From: Thermohalobaculum sp039026375
Lineage (GTDB): Bacteria; Pseudomonadota; Alphaproteobacteria; Rhodobacterales; Rhodobacteraceae
Reading direction: 5' to 3'
NCBI GenBank assembly: GCA_039026375.1
Contig: JBCCML010000080.1
Location: 1-15,307 of the forward strand
DNA: 15,307 nt
In this document: positions 1-5,965 of the stretch, one piece after another
How positions within the stretch are numbered: position 1 is the first letter of the stretch
Layout of the letters: the number at the start of each line of letters is the position of its first letter
Made by a program: the position numbers and the translations under genes
The notes under the pieces: generated by a model
The model's input: the letters and a program-made list of their open reading frames with translations, nothing else
Told to the model about the DNA's origin: nothing
Databases searched by the model: none

Positions 1-232
1 ATCCCAGTGCGCAGTATCCCACGATGACGCTGGTGTTCTTCGCCTACATTCTTCTGGTGGGCATCCTGGTCTGTGGCATGGCCCGACGGGACGGCGCCTC
101 ACCCACCTCATATGCCGTACCCCGGGATCTTCATCGCGCGCTCCCACCGGGCCATGCCACAGACCAGGATGCCCACCAGAAGAATGTAGGCGAAGAACAC
201 CAGCGTCATCGTGGGATACTGCGCACTGGGAT
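1..232. repeat. Perfect 85-bp inverted repeat with 62-bp spacer (probable foldback artefact)
   Basis: Bases 1-85 are the exact reverse complement of bases 148-232, and the identity stops abruptly at 86/147. The right arm is part of the ABC permease gene, encoding its last transmembrane helix, so the left arm is a second, inverted copy of that coding stretch. The spacer (86-147) holds the last codons and stop of the permease plus about 20 bases beyond it. A gene fragment copied in perfect inverted orientation at the very edge of a sequence is typical of a chimeric foldback read or an assembly-end artefact. A genuine inverted duplication cannot be excluded from sequence alone. Open reading frames reading rightward from about base 24 through this repeat should not be believed. 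Confidence 0.93.
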
Positions 233-851
233 AGTCGTTCCAGATACTCACCGAGTGATACAGCAACTCCGGCACCGCGATCGCATAGGCCTGCGTCGTG
301 GTCTTCACCAGATTGACCAGATTGTTATTCAACGCGGGCAGGCAGACCCGGAAGGCCAGCGGCAGCACGACATAGATGAAGGTCTGGAACCGGCTAAAGC
401 CCAGACTCTCGCTGGCCTCGCGCGTCGACTCTGGAACCGCCTCGATCCCGGCACGGAAGATTTCGACGTTGAAGGCACCGGCAAAGAATGACAGCGAGAT
501 GATGGCCCAGCCGACATTCGTAATGATGGGCACTTCCAGCCAGCCGTCCGGGCTGTAGGTCGGCGTGAACTGGCCCAGCGCAAAGTAGAAAAGCAATAGC
601 TGCACCAAGGGCGGCGTGTTGCGGAAGAATTGGATATAGCCAGCCACAATTGCCCGCACCCAAGCGGACTTGGCCCCCTGCATCCAGGCGCCCACCAGCC
701 CGATAATGACGCTTAGGATCAGGCAGGCCACAGACAGCTTCACCGTCATCCACAGACCCGCCAGGATCTTGCCTTGCTGGCGGTCGTCATACATCCAGAT
801 GAAGTTCCAGCGCGGCGCATCATCGGCCAGCTGGCGGAAGAACTCTTCCAT
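108..851 (-). CDS. Polar amino-acid ABC transporter permease (HisM/GltK type)
   Basis: Inner-membrane permease of a polar amino-acid ABC importer, BPD_transp_1 family, 247 residues from the chosen start. It shows an N-terminal transmembrane helix (GLWMTVKLSVACLILSVI), the 'FFRNTPPLVQLLLFYFAL' stretch typical of amino-acid permeases, and the cytoplasmic EAA loop (EASESLGFSRFQTFIYVVLP) that contacts the ATPase. I chose the ATG at 849-851 because AGGGGGCGGC lies just before it. An in-frame ATG at 935 would add 28 residues without membrane or family character. The gene reads toward the left edge; ATPase and second permease genes would be expected there but are cut off. The substrate-binding protein at 7666-8499 is of a matching class but is nearly 7 kb away. 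The sequence around its 3' end is affected by the inverted repeat, but the reading frame itself looks intact to its stop. Confidence 0.9.
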   Translation of the reverse strand: MEEFFRQLADDAPRWNFIWMYDDRQQGKILAGLWMTVKLSVACLILSVIIGLVGAWMQGAKSAWVRAIVAGYIQFFRNTPPLVQLLLFYFALGQFTPTYSPDGWLEVPIITNVGWAIISLSFFAGAFNVEIFRAGIEAVPESTREASESLGFSRFQTFIYVVLPLAFRVCLPALNNNLVNLVKTTTQAYAIAVPELLYHSVSIWNDYPSAQYPTMTLVFFAYILLVGILVCGMARWERAMKIPGYGI

Positions 852-1044
852 GCCGCCCCCTATCGAACACTGGGGACACTGCATCGCACTGTGCGCTCTG
901 TCCAGCCGCATCGCGGCACCCGACGCACATGCCAATCACCGCAACTGTTAACCGTCGTGAGGTAGGCGGCAAAGCTGAAACACAAAGTGTGGGAAAAATT
1001 TCCACTTCGTCTTGACCGCCATGCGTGCGAGGCTATTTCGAGCC

Positions 1045-1061
1045 GTGTGTAAATTGCACAC
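1045..1061. promoter_or_regulatory. Near-palindrome upstream of the FAS1-RTX gene (candidate operator)
   Basis: GTGTGTAAATTGCACAC is a 17-base near-palindrome: eight-base arms around a central A with one T/G mismatch. It sits 34 bases before the start codon, in the 244-base divergent region between the ABC permease and the FAS1-RTX gene. A smaller related element, CACA-AAG-TGTG, lies at 981-991. Symmetry and position fit a dimeric repressor site, but no regulator is identified, and I see no convincing -35/-10 pair. Confidence 0.35.
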
Positions 1062-1095
1062 AAACTGAGAACGGCCCCAAACCAATGGAGGCGAC

Positions 1096-2673
1096 ATGCC
1101 ACTGCCCATAACCTTCAAAGTGAGAGATCAGCTTTTCACGTTCGAAAACGGACGCATCCTGCTGGATGATCACCCCGTCACTCTCACGCAACTGATCCTG
1201 TTCGCGCGTGGCAAGATCGACCTGGCGCCGAAGCCATCGATCTTCGACATCGTGGTCCAGACCTCGGGCGAAACGGGCCTCGACACAAACGGCCAAGACT
1301 TCGACATTCTGCGCACCGCGCTGGAGGTGACGGGTTTGGACGTGGCGCTATCCAACCGCCAGGCAGACGTCACCGTCTTTGCGCCGACAGACGCCGCCTT
1401 TATCCAACTTGCCCGCGACCTTGGCGCCGAGATTGATGACGGCGACGAAGCCGCGGCGCTGGATGCGATTTTGGCTGAACTGACCGAATTGGCGCCCGAC
1501 GGCAAACCGATCCCGCTGCTCAAGCAGATCCTGGAATATCACGTCTCGCCCGATGGCCGCTCTCTGGAAGAGCTGCAGGCGGATGGCACGATCGTCACGG
1601 CCGCTGGCGGCTCGCTGGCCCTGCGCGGCGTAGATCTGGTCGATGCCGAACCGGACGTGGCCAACGCCAAGATCGTCGGCCCGGACATCGACGCCAAGAA
1701 CGGCACCATCCAGATCATCGACCGTGTGCTGATCCCGCTGGACCTGATGGGCAACGACCAGCCTAACATCGTGACCATCGCGGTAGACGACGGCCGCTTC
1801 ACTCTGCTGGTCAAAGCGCTGCAAACGGCCGGCCTCGACGACGATGTGGCGGGCTTCACGGACGTGACCGTCTTTGCCCCGACCGACAGCGCCTTTGTGC
1901 AACTGGCAGTCGACCTGGGCTACACGGAAGATCAGGGCAACCTGGACATGGTGTTCAACTTCCTGGTCGGGGCCCTGGACGACCTCAGCGATGGGGATGC
2001 CGTGGGGTTGTTGACCAATATCCTGCTCTACCACGTCTCGGACGGTGCAAAGTCGGCCGCCGCCATCGACGCCTTGGGCACCATCCAGACCAAGCTGCCA
2101 GGTGCCACCTTCGGCGCGGAGGGCACGGAGCTGATCGATAACGAACCCGATGTCGACAACCCTGAAATCATCATCCCGGACCTGATCGCCGGCAATGGCA
2201 CGATCCAGGCCATCAACCGCGTCCTGATCCCCATCGACATCCCCGGCAACACGCCCGGCGAGACGATCGAGGGCACCAAGCGCAGCGATCACCTGGTCGG
2301 CACCGCGGGCGATGACGAGATTTTCGGGCTGAGCGGGCGCGACCGTCTGGATGGCGGCGCTGGCAATGACACGCTGGACGGCGGCAATGGCCGTGACATT
2401 CTGGAAGGCGGCGCAGGTGACGACCACCTGATCGGTGGCAGCGGGCGGGACTTCTTCGATTTCCGCGAGCTGGACGGCACGGACACGGTCAAGGACTTCA
2501 GCCGCAGCGACCGGCTGGTTTTGGACCGCGATGAATTCGCCAACCGGTCCGAGCTGTTCGCAGCCCTGGAAGAAGTGAATGGCGACGTCGTCATCACCGG
2601 CGACGACGGCACGATCGTGCTGGAGGACACCGAAGCCGGCGACATCCGGTCCAGCAACCTGATCTTCGGCTGA
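1096..2673 (+). CDS. Secreted protein with two FAS1 (fasciclin) domains and a C-terminal RTX calcium-binding tail
   Basis: 525 residues. After about 45 residues of unclear nature come two FAS1 domains (roughly 47-206 and 214-374). Each shows the FAS1 box TVFAPTD(A/S)AF, an internal YHV motif and the closing NGTIQ-I-(D/N)RVLIP box. The two copies are clearly homologous, down to a shared EPDV-PD insert before the last box. Residues 383-452 carry about five GGxGxDxLxGG-type nonapeptides, followed by a DTVKDFSRSDRLVLD block like the C-terminal domain of serralysin-type exported proteins. There is no Sec signal peptide, so export by a type I secretion system is expected; its genes are not in the window. 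FAS1 domains mediate adhesion in other proteins, so a cell-surface or matrix adhesin is the likely role. The start is supported by GGAGG four bases upstream. A strong hairpin follows the gene. Confidence 0.92.
   Translation: MPLPITFKVRDQLFTFENGRILLDDHPVTLTQLILFARGKIDLAPKPSIFDIVVQTSGETGLDTNGQDFDILRTALEVTGLDVALSNRQADVTVFAPTDAAFIQLARDLGAEIDDGDEAAALDAILAELTELAPDGKPIPLLKQILEYHVSPDGRSLEELQADGTIVTAAGGSLALRGVDLVDAEPDVANAKIVGPDIDAKNGTIQIIDRVLIPLDLMGNDQPNIVTIAVDDGRFTLLVKALQTAGLDDDVAGFTDVTVFAPTDSAFVQLAVDLGYTEDQGNLDMVFNFLVGALDDLSDGDAVGLLTNILLYHVSDGAKSAAAIDALGTIQTKLPGATFGAEGTELIDNEPDVDNPEIIIPDLIAGNGTIQAINRVLIPIDIPGNTPGETIEGTKRSDHLVGTAGDDEIFGLSGRDRLDGGAGNDTLDGGNGRDILEGGAGDDHLIGGSGRDFFDFRELDGTDTVKDFSRSDRLVLDRDEFANRSELFAALEEVNGDVVITGDDGTIVLEDTEAGDIRSSNLIFG
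1234..2217 (+). repeat. Internal duplication of the FAS1 domain
   Basis: Two tandem FAS1 units (about 1234-1713 and 1735-2217) within the gene share the TVFAPTD box, the YHV motif and a near-identical closing segment (residues about 176-210 versus 339-374, with EPDV, NGTIQ, RVLIP and an acidic residue in the same spacing). The similarity is at protein level; the DNA copies have diverged, so this is an old duplication. Confidence 0.8.
2242..2451 (+). repeat. RTX nonapeptide repeats in the FAS1-RTX gene
   Basis: Glycine- and aspartate-rich repeats of the hemolysin type (GTAGDDEIFG, GGAGNDTLDGG, GGNGRDILEGG, GGAGDDHLIGG, then GGSGRDFF). Such repeats fold into a parallel beta-roll on binding calcium outside the cell. 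Confidence 0.88.
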
Positions 2674-2694
2674 TCCTGGTTCGTGGGTCCATCC

Positions 2695-2722
2695 AGAGGC
2701 CGCCCCATTGCGGGCGGCCTCT
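2695..2722. terminator. Strong hairpin between convergent genes (likely bidirectional terminator)
   Basis: An 11-bp perfect stem (AGAGGCCGCCC pairing with GGGCGGCCTCT) with a 6-base loop (CATTGC) starts 22 bases after the FAS1-RTX stop. It lies 55 bases past the end of the phyH-family gene coming from the other side. The T tail is poor (TTAG), so termination is likely but not textbook. Confidence 0.75.
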
Positions 2723-2777
2723 TAGCAATCACGACGCGAATCCGAAGAAACACGCGTCCCGTTACCGCCACTTCGGC

Positions 2778-3596
2778 TTAGGCGCTGCCTAAAAGCACCG
2801 GGAACTCAGCGCCCGCCAGGGGCGCCCCATGGGCCAACGTCACCTTCGGGAACGGCGGAGAGGTCACGATCCCCTCGCGCCGCACGAAGCTGACATCGTC
2901 GCCCAGTAGTCTCAGCGAGAACGCTCGCCGCTCGCGCGTCTGACCGGTATTGGCCGGCGCCCCGTGCACCGTGCGGTAGTCAAAGGCGATTGCATCTCCA
3001 GGCGAGACCGGCCAGCCCAGGATCTGATACTCGGCCTTATTGCCCTCGATATCCGGGATCTCCTCCAGCCCGTCATTGGCGTTCAGCGCCTCACCGTTGA
3101 AGCGCTGCGGCCGGTAGAACTTGCCCCATTTGTGCGAGCCCGCGATGAACTCCAGCGTCGTCTCGCGCGGGACCTCGTCCAGCGGCACCCACAGGCTCAG
3201 CGTCTTGGCCGCATCCACGCAGTAATAGGGCGCATCCTGGTGCCAGGGGGTAGGCACGCCCGCCTGCGCCTCCTTGACCAGCACATGCTCGTGGAACAGC
3301 TGGACCCGCCCGGCGCCCATCAGCTCGGCGCCAACCTCGGCCGCGGGCGAGTTGAAGATGAAGTCGCGATACTCAGGGATCCTGTCCCAGTTGCAGTAGT
3401 CGACGAAGAAGCGCCCCCCGCCGTTCTCACCCTTGTAGATGCGGGCGTTGGGGTCGGGATCGTCCATGTTCGCGGCAATGCCCTTGCGCAGCACCTCGAC
3501 CCAATCGGCAAAGACGCCGCGCAGCACGCAGGCGCCGTCTTCGTGGAACTGCCGGATCGTCGCGTCATCCAAGTGTTTGGGCAAATGTCTGGCCAT
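2778..3596 (-). CDS. Phytanoyl-CoA dioxygenase (PhyH) family Fe(II)/2-oxoglutarate oxygenase
   Basis: 272 residues, a normal length for the family. The double-stranded beta-helix metal site is complete: the HxD pair is H119 and D121 (in TPWHQDAPYY) and the distal histidine is H211 (in YRTVHGAPANTG). The arginines at 223/224 (RRAFSLR) are placed to bind the 2-oxoglutarate carboxylate. It should be a soluble cytoplasmic hydroxylase; the substrate cannot be read from the sequence, and family members act on fatty acyl-CoAs, ectoine, phosphonates and other small molecules. The start is supported by GGAGGGG four bases upstream. It lies alone on its strand, convergent with the FAS1-RTX gene and divergent from the second RTX gene, so it is probably monocistronic and shares a 247-base control region with the latter. 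Confidence 0.92.
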   Translation of the reverse strand: MARHLPKHLDDATIRQFHEDGACVLRGVFADWVEVLRKGIAANMDDPDPNARIYKGENGGGRFFVDYCNWDRIPEYRDFIFNSPAAEVGAELMGAGRVQLFHEHVLVKEAQAGVPTPWHQDAPYYCVDAAKTLSLWVPLDEVPRETTLEFIAGSHKWGKFYRPQRFNGEALNANDGLEEIPDIEGNKAEYQILGWPVSPGDAIAFDYRTVHGAPANTGQTRERRAFSLRLLGDDVSFVRREGIVTSPPFPKVTLAHGAPLAGAEFPVLLGSA

Positions 3597-3843
3597 GTTC
3601 CCCTCCGTAATGCCGTCACCGCTCCGTCAGCCTAGCGCGCTCTCCCCGCGTTGGAAAACCCCCGACGGATCGTGCGCGCCGTTCGGGTGACCTCGCGTCA
3701 ACCCCGCAAAAAACTTCCCGACCTGTAGCATCTGGTACGGAATTTAATACGCAAATTGACAATTAGTGAGCGCGTCGGACGGGTGAGCCGCCGGCAAGCG
3801 AAACACCAGCGGGCCCAGCCCGCACATTCAATGGAGACGACAA

Positions 3844-4794
3844 ATGCCTATCTTCAACTTCTTCGGCCAATACTGGTTCGGGACCAACCAACAAGATCAC
3901 TACGTCGGAACAGATTACGGCGACATCGCCGCGGGCTTCAATGGCAACGACCAGCTCTGGATGGGCGGGGGCAACGACAAGGCCTATGGCGGCGAAGGCA
4001 ACGACATGCTGAACGGCGGCGCCGGCGATGACCTGCTGGTGGCAGGCGCGGGCAACGACTACGCCTATGGCGGCACAGGCGACGACGTCATCCACGGAGG
4101 TCTGGGCAACGACACAATGGTCGGCGGCGACGGCGACGACTTCCTGAACGGCGGCGAAGGCAACGATATGCTGTTCGGTGACGCCGGCAATGACGAGATC
4201 GTTGGTGGCCAAGGCGTGGACACCGTCAACTACGCGATGTCCTCGTCGGGCGTTGGCGTGAACCTGGCCATCGGCAAAGGTTTTGGCGGCGACGCCGAAG
4301 GCGACACCTATGACAGCATCGAGGGCGTCATCGGCTCGAACCACGACGACATCCTGTTCGGCAGCGCCAACCACGACCGCCTGGACGGTGCCGGCGGCAA
4401 CGACATCCTAGCCGGTGGCGCGGGCTCGGACCATATCCGCGGCGGCGCCAATGGCGACGGCCCGTTTGGCGACCTGCTCAGCGGTGGCCAGCATGCCGAC
4501 ATCTTCATGTTCGCCCTGGGCGACAGCGGCGCTGGCAGCGGCATGGACATCGTGACCGACTTCGTGAAGGGCGAGGACTGGATCATGATCGAGGGCGACT
4601 TTGCCACCGTCACCGGCCAGCAAGGCGGGTTCGTGACCAACGGGGCCGAGCTCTACTTCCAGCAGACCTTCGTCCAGGGCGTCGGCGAGGCCACAACCGT
4701 CCACTACCGCGACGAGGCAGGCGCCAGCAGCGATCTGGACATCTTGTTGATGGGTCACCACGACCTGGACGCCAGCGACTTCTTCTTCGTGTGA
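3844..4794 (+). CDS. RTX calcium-binding protein, hemolysin-type repeats
   Basis: 316 residues made almost wholly of RTX repeats: a dense array at residues 32-130, a spacer that still has the family pattern (VDTVNY then SIEGVIGS, 125-165), and a second array at 169-222. A DIVTDFVKGED block (235-245) and an aromatic-rich end (DASDFFFV) resemble the C-terminal domain and secretion signal of type I exported proteins. No Sec signal and no catalytic domain are visible, so it is a structural or calcium-binding extracellular protein rather than a recognisable protease, lipase or pore former. The start is set by GGAG seven bases upstream. It has no co-transcribed partner in the window; a strong hairpin follows. 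No HlyB/HlyD/TolC-like genes are present here. Confidence 0.9.
   Translation: MPIFNFFGQYWFGTNQQDHYVGTDYGDIAAGFNGNDQLWMGGGNDKAYGGEGNDMLNGGAGDDLLVAGAGNDYAYGGTGDDVIHGGLGNDTMVGGDGDDFLNGGEGNDMLFGDAGNDEIVGGQGVDTVNYAMSSSGVGVNLAIGKGFGGDAEGDTYDSIEGVIGSNHDDILFGSANHDRLDGAGGNDILAGGAGSDHIRGGANGDGPFGDLLSGGQHADIFMFALGDSGAGSGMDIVTDFVKGEDWIMIEGDFATVTGQQGGFVTNGAELYFQQTFVQGVGEATTVHYRDEAGASSDLDILLMGHHDLDASDFFFV
3937..4509 (+). repeat. Two blocks of RTX nonapeptide repeats
   Basis: Block one (about 3937-4233) and block two (about 4348-4509) encode runs of GGxGNDxL-like units. At DNA level the recurring GGCGGC...GGCAACGAC pattern makes this stretch internally repetitive and prone to assembly collapse. Confidence 0.85.
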
Positions 4795-4812
4795 GCACGA
4801 TGACAGGCCGAT

Positions 4813-4839
4813 GGGGCAGCGGGAAACAACCGCTGCCCC
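4813..4839. terminator. Hairpin terminator between convergent genes
   Basis: A 10-bp perfect stem, GGGGCAGCGG with CCGCTGCCCC, and a 7-base loop (GAAACAA) lie 18 bases after the RTX stop codon and 43 bases beyond the stop of the membrane-protein gene on the other strand. No T run follows on either side, so it is probably a shared, partly factor-dependent end or an RNA-stabilising structure. Confidence 0.7.
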
Positions 4840-4882
4840 TGATGCATTGGATGAGGGGCAATCGCCGCGACCCCCTACGACC

Positions 4883-5806
4883 TCAGCGGCGGCTCCACTC
4901 CTCCCGCAGGGCACGGTAATCCGCGGTTTGCGCGGGATCCGGGGCTGCACGGGTGGTTCGTACAGGCTGATTTGCCCCCAGCAATGACAGCAGCCGCGCT
5001 TCGAACGTGGCCAGACACCCCAACAGCATCTGTGCCGCCACGAGGCTTACGAAACCGGCTAACAACCTCCACAGTGTTCCATCGAGCAGAGAGCCGAACC
5101 GAAACAACAGTGCGGCGGCCAAGGCAAAAACCAACACCGTGACGAGCCCGTAGAACGGCACCACGATCAGCACGCGCAGGGCCACCAGGCCGGGGCTATA
5201 GGCGCGGGCAGGGGCGGCCTCTTCCAGGCACACCCGGGGCACCACCCATGCAGCCAAGACGGCGTAATACCCGGACACAAGCAGCCCAAGCGCCAAGCCG
5301 GCGGACAAGCCTATGCCGGCGTTCAGAAGGCTGGCGCCATCGCCTGCGCCATCACCGGTCCCGCTCGCGCCGGAGCTGCCGGCGCCCAGGCCGCCCGCAC
5401 CCTGGCTTAGCAACCCCGCGACGCCGCCGAACGCCAGGATAACCGCCATCAACACCACCGCACTGATCACAGTGATCACCAGAATGCCAACGAAGCTGGT
5501 CCAGTAGGCGGACATGAAGGGCGGTTGCTTGATCAGAGGTCTCAGCCCGCTCATGGTTCCCGCGTACCGCGCGGCTTGCACGGTGATCAACACCGTGACC
5601 GCGAAGGACAGAATTGCCGCGATGATCCCGGCCAGAATCATGCCAGCTGTGCCGAGCACAGACAGCAATGCGAAGACTAAGCCAACCGCCCCGCTGACCA
5701 CCGTCGCGACAATGATTAAGGGGACGACCAAAGCCGCTACCAAAGGTCCGCGAAGAAGCCCGGCGCCAAGCGCCCGAAAGAAATAGCCCGTCATCAAAAT
5801 CGCCAT
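4883..5806 (-). CDS. Unrecognised six-helix integral membrane protein
   Basis: 307 residues, no family I can name. Hydrophobic segments fall at about 21-48, 52-78, 104-128, 163-190, 206-233 and 247-270. A flexible Gly/Ser/Ala-rich loop with acidic residues (about 131-160) separates helices three and four, and a charged C-terminal tail ends DYRALREEWSRR. The loop and tail suggest two three-helix halves, but I cannot see clear homology between them. No transporter signature, protease motif or nucleotide-binding site is evident. The first ATG has no good ribosome binding site; the ATG four codons later is an alternative. It follows the GMC oxidoreductase on the same strand after 159 bases that contain an unusual 11-bp repeat array. 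Confidence 0.8.
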   Translation of the reverse strand: MAILMTGYFFRALGAGLLRGPLVAALVVPLIIVATVVSGAVGLVFALLSVLGTAGMILAGIIAAILSFAVTVLITVQAARYAGTMSGLRPLIKQPPFMSAYWTSFVGILVITVISAVVLMAVILAFGGVAGLLSQGAGGLGAGSSGASGTGDGAGDGASLLNAGIGLSAGLALGLLVSGYYAVLAAWVVPRVCLEEAAPARAYSPGLVALRVLIVVPFYGLVTVLVFALAAALLFRFGSLLDGTLWRLLAGFVSLVAAQMLLGCLATFEARLLSLLGANQPVRTTRAAPDPAQTADYRALREEWSRR

Positions 5807-5902
5807 CCAGCAATCATAGGAATCGCGACACCGTATCGCGTCACTGCGATGGCGTGAACCGCTCAGCTTTGATTAACCCGTCGACTTGCCGCCGACGCGT
5901 TT

Positions 5903-5946
5903 GGCATACGCTTGTCATACGGAAGTCATACGCAAATCATACACGG
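5903..5946. repeat. Tandem array of four 11-bp units (array A)
   Basis: Four consecutive 11-mers: GGCATACGCTT, GTCATACGGAA, GTCATACGCAA, ATCATACACGG. All keep ATAC at positions 4-7, and three of the four continue with G. The array begins 97 bases upstream of the membrane-protein gene and ends 20 bases past the GMC gene's stop, both of which read on the minus strand. A period of 11 is not a codon multiple, so it is not coding; it is close to one turn of DNA. The same pattern recurs at 15248-15307. Confidence 0.85.
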
Positions 5947-5965
5947 GTTTTGACAGCGCCAGGCC

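Noticed and set aside
24..491. Open frame on the plus strand starting with the permease's last helix
   Set aside because: It starts inside the inverted left arm, so its first 20 or so residues copy the permease. The rest is antisense to the permease gene with no protein character.
1348..2427. Long open frame (359 codons) antisense to the FAS1-RTX gene
   Set aside because: Its repetitive Val/Ala/Asp-rich content mirrors the repeats and GC bias of the sense gene. It has no recognisable domain or ribosome binding site.
2964..3635. Open frame of 223 codons antisense to the PhyH-family gene
   Set aside because: Its content is arginine- and leucine-rich antisense translation. The opposite strand has a complete Fe/2OG enzyme with all metal ligands.
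3756..3784. TTGACA at 3756 as the -35 box of the RTX gene
   Set aside because: The bases 17 further on (ACGGGT) do not resemble a -10 box, so I do not call a promoter.
2778..4794. PhyH-family enzyme as a partner that hydroxylates the RTX proteins
   Set aside because: It lies between two RTX genes but on the opposite strand, and PhyH enzymes act on small molecules. Nothing in the sequence supports a protein substrate.
5903..5946. Array read as a CRISPR, tRNA-like or coding repeat
   Set aside because: Units are 11 bases with no spacers, the period is not a multiple of three, and no cloverleaf can be drawn.
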